DNA of 32,452 nt from Desulfohalobiaceae bacterium. GTDB lineage: Bacteria > Desulfobacterota > Desulfovibrionia > Desulfovibrionales > Desulfothermaceae. The translations under genes and the position numbers were made by a program. How positions within the stretch are numbered: position 1 is the stretch's first letter; the number at the start of each line of letters is the position of its first letter. The notes under the pieces were generated by a model, which was not told the origin of the DNA, made no database searches, and saw nothing but the letters and a program-made list of their open reading frames with translations. The DNA lies in NCBI GenBank assembly GCA_021737085.1, contig JAIPEP010000012.1, positions 1 to 32,452 on the forward strand, in the 5' to 3' direction. Below are positions 14,593-22,530 of this stretch, piece after piece.

Positions 14593-15383
14593 TACTTCAG
14601 CCCTCCTTTGGATTTGAGGAGTTCCACCAGCTTCTCGGCCACTTCCTCGGTGCTGCCCTCCAGGATCTCGGCGCCTTCACCCATCTCGGGATGGAAGTAG
14701 TCCACGCGCTTGACCCGGGCCGCCTGCTCGCCGACCTGATCCTCGGACAGTCCCAGGTCGGAGGCACCCTTCTCCGGGATCTCCACCCCGGAGACCTTGC
14801 GGATGCCCCGGATGCCCACGTAGCGAGGCTCGTTGATTCCGGACTGGATGGAGAGGACACAGGGCAGTTCTATCTCGTTGACCTCCTGGTTACCGCCCTC
14901 GATCTCTCGTCCAACCTGTAGCTTGTCACCCCCCTGCACCTGGATCTCGTTGACCAGGGAGGCGTAGGGGTAGTCCAGCAGCGCGGCGAGCATGCCGCCG
15001 GTCTGGGCCGCGCCCTCGTCGCTCTGGGCGCCGGCAAGGATCAGATCATAGTTTCCGCTCTCCGCCACCGACTTGAGAATGGTGGCCAGCCCCAGGCCGT
15101 CCGAGCCCTGGAAGGCGTCGTCGGAAACCAGGATGCCTTGATCAGCTCCCATGGCCATTTCACGCCGCAGGATCTCCTCGGAATCCTCGTCGCCAACACT
15201 GACCACGGTCACGCTTCCGCCGTGCTGATCCCGGATCTGGATGGCCTCCTCCACTGCATAGTTGTCCCATTCGTTGACCGAGTAGACCAGATCCTCGCGA
15301 TCGATGTCGCTTCCGTCCTTGTTTATCTCGATTTCGTTTTCCGCGGGATCCGGAACCCGTTTGACGCATACGAGAATATTCAT
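14592..15383 (-). CDS. etfB: Electron transfer flavoprotein, beta subunit
   Basis: 263 aa. Starts with the family mark M-N-I-L-V-C-V-K-R-V-P-D, followed by Y-S-V-N-E-W-D-N-Y-A-V-E-E-A and the nucleotide-binding segment L-A-G-A-Q-S-D-E-G-A-A-Q-T-G-G (normally G-x-Q-A-x-D-x-D-x-x-Q-x-G). This subunit binds AMP in classic ETFs and a second FAD in bifurcating ones. No FixC or NADH-partner gene lies beside it, so a classic non-bifurcating ETF is the more likely reading. GGAGGTGG precedes the start. It lies 101 nt after the membrane oxidoreductase gene, in the same operon. Confidence 0.95.
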   Translation of the reverse strand: MNILVCVKRVPDPAENEIEINKDGSDIDREDLVYSVNEWDNYAVEEAIQIRDQHGGSVTVVSVGDEDSEEILRREMAMGADQGILVSDDAFQGSDGLGLATILKSVAESGNYDLILAGAQSDEGAAQTGGMLAALLDYPYASLVNEIQVQGGDKLQVGREIEGGNQEVNEIELPCVLSIQSGINEPRYVGIRGIRKVSGVEIPEKGASDLGLSEDQVGEQAARVKRVDYFHPEMGEGAEILEGSTEEVAEKLVELLKSKGGLK

Positions 15384-15484
15384 ACGTCCACCTCCGGTTT
15401 GTTGGTGTTCACTACCTTGCTTGGGGGTGCCTTCATCCGCTCTGCCGTCTCCTCAAAGGGGAAAAGGGGCTCCGCTAAAGTGGC

Positions 15485-17560
15485 TCACTTGTTCTCCCAA
15501 TCCAGATGCCGGACCACCAGCTCGGTCAGATCCATTATCTGGATTTGACCCTCCTTGCCGCTTGTCTTGATCCCGTCCTCCAGATTGGTCAGGCAGAAGG
15601 GGCAACAGCTTACCACCAGGTCCGCTCCGGTCTCGGCGATCATCTGCGCCCGCTTCTGTCCCATGCGCTGTTCCTCCTCCGGCGGCTCGTAGAAGAGCAT
15701 GAGTCCACCGCCGCCGCAGCAGAAGGAGCGGTCTCTGCTGCGCTCCATCTCCACCCGCGTCAGCCCGGGGATGGAATCCAGAATCTGGCGCGGGGTGTCG
15801 TAGAGCAAATTGTGCCTGCCCATATAACACGGATCGTGGTAGGTGACCAGAGAAACATCCTCCTGCAGAGGCTTGAGCTTGATCGCGCCGGAGCGGATCT
15901 TGTCCAGGATGAACTGGCTGATGTGCTGCGCAGGGGGAATATCTGCATAATCCTTGTTCAGGGCGTTGAAGGCGTGGGGGTCGGAGGTTAGCAGACGCTT
16001 GGCCCCGCTATTCTGGATGGCCTGGGTGTTGGTGTCCCGCAGGGTCTGGAAGAGCATTTCCTCCCCGAAGCGGCGCACCTCGTGGCCGCTGTCCCTCTCC
16101 GCCTTGCCCAGGATGCCGAAGTCCTCGCCACAGTAGTGCAGGATGGTGGCGCTGGCCCGGGCGATCTCCTGGAGCCTCTCGTCAAAGGAGCTCGCGCTGT
16201 CCACGAAAAAGAGGGTTTCCGGATTCTCCTTGGAACCGGCCACCTGGACCTGGACCCCCTCGGGCAGCTCCTGGGTCCATTCCTGGCGCTTCTTCTCCAT
16301 CTTGCCGTAGGGATTGCCCCGCTTCTCCAGAGCACCCAGAGGCTTCTGCAGGGACTGCGGTACCTTGCCCTCCTCCACCATGGCCCGGCGCAGATCCACC
16401 ATCTTGTCGATGTACTCGTTCATCACCGGGCACTCTTCCTCGCAGGCACCACAGGTGGTGCAGGACCAGATCTCGTCCTCCTCGAAGACATTGCCCACCA
16501 GGGGCTCCCGTTCCTTGATCTCCCCGAAAACGGGGAAGCGGTCGAAGCAGTGGTCACGGGCCTTGATGGAGATAAACCGCGGGGAGAGCGGTCGGCCCAC
16601 GGTCGCGGCAGGGCAGTTGTCCGAGCATCTGCCGCAGTCCACGCAGGTGTAGAAGTCGAGCATGTGCTTCCAGGTGAAGTCCTCCAGGTGCCTTACCCCA
16701 AAGGACTCCAGGTTGTCCAGCTCCTCGTCGCTCACATCCCACCGGACCGGTTTCACCCTGCCCCGGTCCAGCTTGAGGAAGACCACATTGAAGATGGAGC
16801 TGATAACGTGGAAGTGCTTGCCGAAGGGGAGAAAGCAGAGGAAGAAGAAAAAGATCAGGTCGTGGAGGAAATAGGCGGCGGAATGCATGGACTGCAGGGC
16901 GGCAATCGGAGCGGCCCCCAGAACTATGCTGAAGAACCAGGCCAGGCTTAGCGGGGCGACCATTTCCACAGCAGCGCCCTGTTGGGCCTGGGCTGCGACA
17001 GCAGTGGCCTCGAACAGGCTCTCGAAGACCATGAGGCCCCCGATGAGGCCGAGCACGAAAATGGCCTCCCAGGTGTGCTCCGTGCCGTACTTGGCCGGGA
17101 CTTTGTAGCGCTCCGGCTTGAACACCCCACGCCTTATACCGGCTGCAATGCAGGCAAGGAGCACCACTGTCGCGGCGTAATCCTTGAGCACGCTGTATAC
17201 GACCCCTGATGTCCCATCCAGCCCGGGAAAGACGAACTCCGGGTTCACCCCCATGATCACCAGGCTTATGGAACGAATGGAGAGGATGATGAAACCGGCG
17301 AAGATGAGGATGTGCAGAACCCCGGCTAGCCGGTAGCGGGGCTGCTTGTATTGGGCCAGCCAATACAGGAGCACTTTTTTGATCCGGGTGGGGAAGCGAT
17401 CGAAGCGGGGATCGGATGTGCCTTTGGCCAGAGGGATGAGTCGTCTGGCAATAATGTAGAGGAAGGCGCAGATGCCCACAACGGGTATGAGCAGGGAAAG
17501 AAAAATGCCGGGGATGCCCAGAACGCTGATCTCTGCCGGAGGAATCAATAGGTGTTCCAT
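15485..17560 (-). CDS. Membrane FeS/CCG oxidoreductase, probable ETF:(methyl)menaquinone oxidoreductase
   Basis: 691 aa. Residues ~10-260 hold about six transmembrane helices of NarI-like cytochrome-b type with several His (83, 226, 233, 249, 251) suited to haem. Two [4Fe-4S] motifs follow, C306-x2-C309-x2-C312-x3-C316-P and C367-x2-C370-x2-C373-x3-C377-P. Then come two CCG-type halves. The second is intact (H-D-P-C578, C614-C615-G, C652-C653-P-x-C656). The first (~452-531) keeps the fold pattern (S-S-F-D-E-R-L-Q-E-I-A-R-A) but has lost its Cys ligands (V-D-S-A-S, R-D-S-G-H, S-D-P-H-A-F). This architecture and the place between an acyl-CoA dehydrogenase gene and etfBA match the EMO-type complexes of Geobacter and syntrophs that pass ETF electrons to menaquinone. 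TAGGA lies just before the start. Confidence 0.9.
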   Translation of the reverse strand: MEHLLIPPAEISVLGIPGIFLSLLIPVVGICAFLYIIARRLIPLAKGTSDPRFDRFPTRIKKVLLYWLAQYKQPRYRLAGVLHILIFAGFIILSIRSISLVIMGVNPEFVFPGLDGTSGVVYSVLKDYAATVVLLACIAAGIRRGVFKPERYKVPAKYGTEHTWEAIFVLGLIGGLMVFESLFEATAVAAQAQQGAAVEMVAPLSLAWFFSIVLGAAPIAALQSMHSAAYFLHDLIFFFFLCFLPFGKHFHVISSIFNVVFLKLDRGRVKPVRWDVSDEELDNLESFGVRHLEDFTWKHMLDFYTCVDCGRCSDNCPAATVGRPLSPRFISIKARDHCFDRFPVFGEIKEREPLVGNVFEEDEIWSCTTCGACEEECPVMNEYIDKMVDLRRAMVEEGKVPQSLQKPLGALEKRGNPYGKMEKKRQEWTQELPEGVQVQVAGSKENPETLFFVDSASSFDERLQEIARASATILHYCGEDFGILGKAERDSGHEVRRFGEEMLFQTLRDTNTQAIQNSGAKRLLTSDPHAFNALNKDYADIPPAQHISQFILDKIRSGAIKLKPLQEDVSLVTYHDPCYMGRHNLLYDTPRQILDSIPGLTRVEMERSRDRSFCCGGGGLMLFYEPPEEEQRMGQKRAQMIAETGADLVVSCCPFCLTNLEDGIKTSGKEGQIQIMDLTELVVRHLDWENK

Positions 17561-17632
17561 AGTCCTAATCCTTGTTCAGCAGTTTCATTCCACCAGCCGC
17601 GGAGTCTGGAGCCTCCCCGGACTGGCTCTTAT

Positions 17633-19447
17633 TTATTTTCCGCCGAAATGATCCTCTTCCATATCCACCGCGGTTGCGTCAAGGTGGTTTATCAGATCCA
17701 TCTTGCCCAGGGTTATGGGCAGTACGGAATTCACAAAATATTCCATGGTCTTGATCTGTCCCTCATAAAAGGGCACATCCTTCTTCTTGGCCCCGTCCAA
17801 CTGCTGCGCGGCCACGGTGGATCGCCACAAAAGCATCCAGGCCATGACCACGTCCCCGCTCACCTCCATGAAAGGATAGGCGTTGGCGAAGGCCTTCATC
17901 ACCTCTTCGGAGGCCGCTTTCTGCCCGATATTCATGGACACCTCGGCCAGCTTGTTCACCGCCTTTTCCACCTGCTCCGCGGATTCGGCCACGCGGGAGA
18001 CCTCCTTGGCCTGGGCAATGGTGGTGTGCACCTCGCCCATGAGGTCCATGATGGCCTTACCCTTTTTCATGCCCAGCTTGCGGCCTAGCAGATCCATGGC
18101 CTGAATGCCGTTGGTCCCCTCATAAATGGGGGTAATGCGGCAATCGCGCAGTAGCTGTTCCTGGGGGTACTCCCTGATATAGCCGAATCCCCCGTAGATC
18201 TGAATGCCCAGGTTGCACACGTCGATGGCCCTGTCCGTGCAGTAGGCCTTGCAGATGGGGATGAGCACATCGATGATATTCTGATACTTTTCCTGTTCAT
18301 CCTCGCTTTCGGCCACCCTTTTCCTGTCCTCGCAGTAGTTGGCGTAGTAGATCAGGCTGCGCATGCCGTCCGCATAGACCTTCATGTTGAGCAGCATGCG
18401 GCGGACGTCGGGGTGCTGGATGAGGGGGACCGCGGGAGCGCTCTTATCCGCCATGTTCATCAGGTGCCTGCCCTGCTCCCGCTCCCGGGCGTAGTTGACT
18501 GCGTTCATGTAGGAGTTGGAGGCCAGGGCCAGACCCTGCATGCCCACCAGGAGCCGGGCCTGGTTCATCATGAGGAACATCTGGCGCATACCCTTGTTCT
18601 CGCGACCCAGAAGCATCCCCTTGCACCGGCCCTTGTCCCCGAGGTTCATGGTGCAGGTGGAGCTGCCGTGGATGCCCATCTTTTCCTCCACGCCGCTGCA
18701 GACAATGTCGTTGAACTCGCCCATGCTCCCGTCCTCGTGGACCCAGTACTTGGGCACCAGGAAGAGGGAGATCCCCGCGGTTCCGGCAGGCGCGCCCTCG
18801 ATTCGGGCCAGGACGGGATGGACGATGTTCTCCGTCATATCCTGGTCTCCGCCGGTGATAAAGATCTTCTGCCCGGAGAGGTTGTAGGTCCCGTCCCCGT
18901 TGGGCGTGGCCTGGGTGGTGATGGCTCCCAGGTCCGAGCCGGCCTGGGGCTCGGTGAGCAGCATGGTCCCGCCCCATTGCCCGGTATAGATCTTCTCCAA
19001 AAACATCTTTTTCTGTTGCTCTGTGCCGAACTCCTCGATAAGGTGTCCCGCTCCCGTGGTCAAGCCGATGTAGAGGTTCAGGGCCGTGTTCGCCCCCAGG
19101 AGGTAGTCGCTCGCGCCCATGCCCACGGACTTGGGCATGCCCTGGCCGCCGTAGTCCGGATTCTCCGTGGTCCCTACCCATTCGCCTTCGCAGTAGAGCC
19201 GGTAGGCCCGGTGGAACTCCTCCGGAACCCTGACCTGACCGTTCTCCAGACTGACCCCCTTGTCGTCGCCGATCTTGTTGGTGGGCAGGATCTCCTTCAG
19301 GGCCAGATTGCGGGCCTCCTTGACGATCATCTCGATGGTCTTGCGGTTGAACTCGGCGAACTGCTCGGACTGGCTCAATTGATCCACCGCGAACTGCTCG
19401 AACATGACAAAATCGATGTCACGGCGGTCTGCGATTTGTTGTGCCAT
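17633..19447 (-). CDS. Acyl-CoA dehydrogenase (long, FadE/AcdH type)
   Basis: 604 aa, the ~600-residue class with an extra C-terminal domain. It has the FAD-contact segment M-L-L-T-E-P-Q-A-G-S-D-L-G-A, the K-I-F-I-T-G-G-D strand, and the catalytic-base region I-Y-E-G-T-N-G-I-Q-A-M-D-L-L-G-R-K, where the Glu abstracts the alpha proton. It makes trans-2-enoyl-CoA and reduces ETF. The start at 19447 is fixed by AAGGAGG 8-9 nt upstream; the frame is open to 19507 but that stretch is Ala/Pro/Gln-rich and overlaps the TetR stop. It follows the TetR gene by 59 nt and precedes the membrane oxidoreductase by 72 nt. Confidence 0.94.
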   Translation of the reverse strand: MAQQIADRRDIDFVMFEQFAVDQLSQSEQFAEFNRKTIEMIVKEARNLALKEILPTNKIGDDKGVSLENGQVRVPEEFHRAYRLYCEGEWVGTTENPDYGGQGMPKSVGMGASDYLLGANTALNLYIGLTTGAGHLIEEFGTEQQKKMFLEKIYTGQWGGTMLLTEPQAGSDLGAITTQATPNGDGTYNLSGQKIFITGGDQDMTENIVHPVLARIEGAPAGTAGISLFLVPKYWVHEDGSMGEFNDIVCSGVEEKMGIHGSSTCTMNLGDKGRCKGMLLGRENKGMRQMFLMMNQARLLVGMQGLALASNSYMNAVNYAREREQGRHLMNMADKSAPAVPLIQHPDVRRMLLNMKVYADGMRSLIYYANYCEDRKRVAESEDEQEKYQNIIDVLIPICKAYCTDRAIDVCNLGIQIYGGFGYIREYPQEQLLRDCRITPIYEGTNGIQAMDLLGRKLGMKKGKAIMDLMGEVHTTIAQAKEVSRVAESAEQVEKAVNKLAEVSMNIGQKAASEEVMKAFANAYPFMEVSGDVVMAWMLLWRSTVAAQQLDGAKKKDVPFYEGQIKTMEYFVNSVLPITLGKMDLINHLDATAVDMEEDHFGGK

Positions 19448-19506
19448 TTTCTGGCCTCCTTGGTTGGGGTTGACGTTTGCCTGAGGAGCGGTTGCGGCCT
19501 CCGGCA

Positions 19507-20118
19507 TCAGGGCTCAACTGCCGAAGCCCCGTTGGTGCCGATCCCGTTGATGAACAGGTCCACCAGAGGCTCGGCCTGGGAGACGAGCCGATAGTCCTTG
19601 GAGGAGTAGAGCCAGGTGGTTATCACCTCGTCCACGGCTCCGATGAGGTATTGCTTGACCAAGTGGACGGGGATGTTCTGGCGGATGGTTCCCTCCTGCC
19701 GGCCCTGCTCCACGATCTCGGCCACGAGATCGAAATACATCCGGGACATCTCCTTGATCTTTTCATCGGAGAGATGCCGCCTCATCCGGGTCTCCACCTC
19801 GTAGACCACAGCCAGATCCCTGTTTTGCTCGAATTCCGTGAGATGACTGGCGACAAGCCGCTCCAGTTTCTCCAGGGCATTGTGGCAGGTGTCCACTTCC
19901 TCCTTGAACTGGGAAAAGATCTGGGTGGTCTTGTAACTGAAGAAGTTGTCCAGGATATCGTCCTTGTTCTTGAAGTAGAGGTAGATCGTTCCATCTCCCA
20001 CCCCGGCTTCCCTGGCCACCTGGGAGATGGTGGAGTTGTGATAGCCCTGTCTGGCGAAGACGCGAATGGCGGCCTCCAGGATCTGTTCGTATTTGGCCCT
20101 TTTCTTGGTCTGATTCAC
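19507..20118 (-). CDS. TetR-family regulator of fatty-acid degradation (FadR-like)
   Basis: 203 aa. The N-terminal helix-turn-helix is typical: I-L-E-A-A-I-R-V-F-A-R-Q-G-Y-H, then T-I-S-Q-V-A-R-E-A-G-V-G-D-G-T-I-Y-L-Y-F (about 29-48), followed by an all-helical ligand domain. It is similar in plan to Bacillus FadR, a TetR protein released from DNA by long-chain acyl-CoA. The start is GTG with GGGAG upstream. It is the first gene of the operon with acyl-CoA dehydrogenase and etf genes, and its own promoter carries the palindrome at 20151-20172, so autoregulation is likely; the same site at 28427-28450 suggests that it also controls the fadN-fadA operon (inference). Confidence 0.88.
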   Translation of the reverse strand: MNQTKKRAKYEQILEAAIRVFARQGYHNSTISQVAREAGVGDGTIYLYFKNKDDILDNFFSYKTTQIFSQFKEEVDTCHNALEKLERLVASHLTEFEQNRDLAVVYEVETRMRRHLSDEKIKEMSRMYFDLVAEIVEQGRQEGTIRQNIPVHLVKQYLIGAVDEVITTWLYSSKDYRLVSQAEPLVDLFINGIGTNGASAVEP

Positions 20119-20150
20119 AGCTTGATTTTCTCCCGCTGTTGTCCTACAAT

Positions 20151-20172
20151 CCTGAATGAATATTCATTCAGG
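20151..20172. promoter_or_regulatory. FadR-type operator, TetR/acdH/etf operon
   Basis: A perfect 22-bp palindrome with core TGAATGAATATTCATTCA (20153-20170). It starts 4 bases beyond the -10 box, covering the transcription start. The core matches the known Bacillus FadR site type (TGAATGA...TCATTCA). Confidence 0.85.
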
Positions 20173-20175
20173 CAT

Positions 20176-20204
20176 AAATTACCTGAGTCCATACCCCATG
20201 TCAA
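20176..20204 (-). promoter_or_regulatory. Promoter of the TetR/acdH/etf operon
   Basis: Minus strand: TTGACA (20204-20199), 17-bp spacer, TAATTT (20181-20176), followed directly by the operator. Same arrangement as the fadN promoter. Confidence 0.8.
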
Positions 20205-20326
20205 GGGGAAGGCGCCGATGGGATCGGCGACAACACTTTTACTACGCACGGGCGGACCGGTTGTCCGTATAAGTGTATGTGTAGGTGACTGGCACGTTCC
20301 GGAGATCGGATACAATGACCACTAAC

Positions 20327-20366
20327 CCACTGAGTCACTGATTTACCGACTCACTGACTCACTGAT
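20327..20366. repeat. Degenerate short tandem repeat, ACTGA/GACTC type
   Basis: Imperfect repetition of CACTGA and GACTCACT units (for example GACTCACTGACTCACTGA at 20348-20365). It lies in the 334-nt gap between the divergent TetR and glycosyltransferase genes, which otherwise holds only the TetR promoter, its operator and the next repeat. Confidence 0.6.
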
Positions 20367-20389
20367 ACGTCGCCCACAGCCTATAGCCT

Positions 20390-20445
20390 GAACGCCGAAC
20401 GCAGAACGTTGAACGCGGAACGCCGAACGCGGAACGCGGAACGAG
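20390..20445. repeat. Eight degenerate 7-bp tandem repeats GAACGNN
   Basis: Eight consecutive heptamers: GAACGCC, GAACGCA, GAACGTT, GAACGCG, GAACGCC, GAACGCG, GAACGCG, GAACGAG. The last runs into the GAGGGAG Shine-Dalgarno of the glycosyltransferase start at 20453, so changes in copy number would alter the leader directly. Confidence 0.85.
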
Positions 20446-20452
20446 GGAGTTT

Positions 20453-21826
20453 ATGCGCCTGAAACGCGAGGAAGGGGCAGCACAGGGGAAAACAGCGGTC
20501 CGCCTCTCCGGCGCTGGAGCTGGCCTGCAGGGCAATAGCCCCAGAAGCCTGCGCATAGCGCTCGTGAGCTACCGCAGCAATCCCTACTGCGGGGGACAGG
20601 GGGTTTATGTAAGGCACCTGAGCCGGGCCTTGCGCGATCTAGGTCACAGAGTGGACGTGATAAGCGGGGAGCCCTACCCCGAACTGGAGCCTGGGGTGGG
20701 GCTCGTGCCCCTGCCGGGGATGAACTGCTACGGCTATCCCCGCTTCCGCGACGCCCTGAGCGATCGCGGAGTAAGCTCCCTGCGGGACCTGCGGGAGTGG
20801 CTGGGTATTGTCAGCGGAGGCTTTCCCGAGCCCCGAATTTTCGGGGAGAGGGTCCGGGACTATCTGCTCGCCCACTGGAGAGACTACGATGTGGTGCACG
20901 ACAATCAGAGCCTGGGCTACGGCCTGCTCCATCTGCAAAAGAGGGGCATGCCCGTGGTCTCCACCATCCACCACCCCATTAGCAAAGATTTGCGCTACGC
21001 CTTGCAGCGGGAAGAGCGTTGGGGGGTGCGTCTGCTCATACGCCGCTGGCACGGATTTCTGCGCATGCAGAAACGGGTGGCCCGCGGGCTGAAACGGATC
21101 CTCACCGTCTCCCATGCCTCCCGCAGAGACATAGAGCGGGACTTTGGCGTGGCACCGGGGAATACAGAGGTAGTTCAAAACGGAGTGGACACTGCCGTAT
21201 TCCGGCCCCTGCCGGAAGAACCCCTCCATCCCTGCCGCATCATGGCCACGGCTAGCGCGGATGTGCCCCTCAAGGGACTGAATTACCTATTGCAGGCCCT
21301 GGACCTGCTGCGCAAGGAATTTCCCAGTGTCGAGCTCCGCGTTCTGGGCAAGTGCGGCGAAAACGGCCGCACCGCCCGGCTTATCCGGGAGCTGGATCTG
21401 CAGGACCGAGTGGTGTTTCGCTCCGGATTGAGCCGCGAGGATATCGCCGTGCAATACGCCCGGTCCGGGATAGCGGTGGTCCCTTCCCTGTACGAGGGCT
21501 TCGGCCTGCCCGCGGCCGAGGCCATGGCCTGCGGCAAGCCCCTGGTGGCCACCACCGGAGGTGCCCTGCCGGAAATCGTGGGCAGCGCAGGAGAACTAGT
21601 CCCTCCCGCGAACGCCCAGGCTTTGGCCCAGGCAGTGGCCGGGCTGCTCCGCCGGCCGGGGTACGCAGAGGGGCTGGGCCGCAGGGCCAGACAGCGGATA
21701 GCGGACCACTTTACCTGGGATCAGGCCGCCCGGAAATCGGCGGAGGTCTATCGCGGGCTGGCCGCGGAAAGTCCGGTGGGAAGCCTTCCCGGAAAACAGG
21801 GGCAAAGATGCGAACCATCCAGTTGA
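20453..21826 (+). CDS. Glycosyltransferase, GT4 family
   Basis: 457 aa, GT-B fold. The N-terminal half opens with R-I-A-L-V-S-Y-R after a ~30-residue polar lead and has the glycine-rich G-G-Q-G-V-Y-V-R-H-L acceptor loop. The C-terminal half has V-Q-N-G-V-D-T-A-V-F and the retaining-GT signature E-G-F-G-L-P-A-A-E-A-M-A-C-G, with the E-x7-E pair that binds the nucleotide-sugar, then G-G-A-L-P-E-I-V. It transfers a sugar from an activated donor to an unknown acceptor. GAGGGAG precedes the ATG; an internal start is possible given the unconserved lead. First of three co-directional genes, overlapping the methyltransferase by 19 nt. Confidence 0.9.
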   Translation: MRLKREEGAAQGKTAVRLSGAGAGLQGNSPRSLRIALVSYRSNPYCGGQGVYVRHLSRALRDLGHRVDVISGEPYPELEPGVGLVPLPGMNCYGYPRFRDALSDRGVSSLRDLREWLGIVSGGFPEPRIFGERVRDYLLAHWRDYDVVHDNQSLGYGLLHLQKRGMPVVSTIHHPISKDLRYALQREERWGVRLLIRRWHGFLRMQKRVARGLKRILTVSHASRRDIERDFGVAPGNTEVVQNGVDTAVFRPLPEEPLHPCRIMATASADVPLKGLNYLLQALDLLRKEFPSVELRVLGKCGENGRTARLIRELDLQDRVVFRSGLSREDIAVQYARSGIAVVPSLYEGFGLPAAEAMACGKPLVATTGGALPEIVGSAGELVPPANAQALAQAVAGLLRRPGYAEGLGRRARQRIADHFTWDQAARKSAEVYRGLAAESPVGSLPGKQGQRCEPSS

Positions 21827-22530
21827 GCCGCCTGGATCTCCAGCCGGGGCAGGCGGTGCTGGACCTCGGCTGCGGGCAGGGACGGCACCTCCACGCCCTG
21901 TATGATCGCCCCGGCCTCAGGGTCTATGGCCTGGATCGCGATCCGGATGTTCTGCAAAAGGCGGCCAGTGGCTGCCGGACCTACTTTCCAGCCGCTTCCG
22001 AGGGGGCCCGGTGCTGGCTGGTCCTTAGCGGGGATAGCCTGCGCCTTCCCTTCGCCCCGGGCAGCCTGGACGTAGTGATCTGCAGCGAGGTTCTGGAGCA
22101 TATCCGGGACTATCGCGCCGCTCTGCTGGAGATCAGGCGGGTCTTGAGGCCCGGAGGAAGGCTGGCCCTGAGCGTCCCCCGCCATGGTCCGGAGCGGGTC
22201 TGCTGGCTGCTGAGCCGGGGTTACCGTAACGAGCCAGGGGGGCACTTGCGCATCTTTCGCTCCCGCTTTCTACGGGACGAGGTAGCTGCCCTGGGCTTCA
22301 TCCCCCGGGGTGGCCACCATGCCCACGCCCTGCACACACCCTACTGGTGGCTCAAGTGCCTGCGCTGGGGGAAAAGGGATTCCTGGCTCCCGGTGCGCCT
22401 CTACCACCGCATGCTGGTCTGGGACATCCTCTCCTCCCCACGCTGCACCCGCTGGCTGGAGGCCTTGCTCAATCCGCTTCTGGGCAAGAGTGTGGTGTTC
22501 TATTTGGACAAGGAGATGGAGGCCTCGTGA
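21808..22530 (+). CDS. SAM-dependent methyltransferase (UbiE/Methyltransf_11 type)
   Basis: 240 aa. SAM-binding motif I V-L-D-L-G-C-G-Q-G at 17-25, an acidic end to strand 2 (G-L-D-R-D), D-S-L-R-L-P-F-A-P-G-S-L-D-V-V-I-C-S-E-V-L-E-H-I in the middle and L-R-P-G-G-R-L-A-L-S near 138: the full class I Rossmann order. The C-terminal ~90 residues are basic and aromatic (Y-W-W-L-K-C-L-R-W) and may bind membrane or acceptor lipid (inference). Its start lies within the glycosyltransferase gene end, and its stop overlaps the GTG of the next gene, so all three are translationally coupled. Confidence 0.9.
   Translation: MRTIQLSRLDLQPGQAVLDLGCGQGRHLHALYDRPGLRVYGLDRDPDVLQKAASGCRTYFPAASEGARCWLVLSGDSLRLPFAPGSLDVVICSEVLEHIRDYRAALLEIRRVLRPGGRLALSVPRHGPERVCWLLSRGYRNEPGGHLRIFRSRFLRDEVAALGFIPRGGHHAHALHTPYWWLKCLRWGKRDSWLPVRLYHRMLVWDILSSPRCTRWLEALLNPLLGKSVVFYLDKEMEAS

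Noticed and set aside
13504-14700. 398-codon plus-strand frame antisense to etfA
   Set aside because: Leu/His/Gly-rich shadow of a strongly supported etfA gene; no ribosome-binding site or known domain.
18413-19594. 393-codon plus-strand frame antisense to the acyl-CoA dehydrogenase gene
   Set aside because: Mirror of a high-GC gene; composition (Leu, His, Gly, Val) and lack of any motif mark it as a shadow.
20290-20305. TGGCACG suggestive of a sigma54 promoter
   Set aside because: The matching -12 element (TTGC at the right spacing) is absent.
20359-20617. Short minus-strand frames over the heptamer repeats
   Set aside because: Their proteins are repetitions of the tandem repeat (R-S-A-F, V-R-R-S); no start signal.
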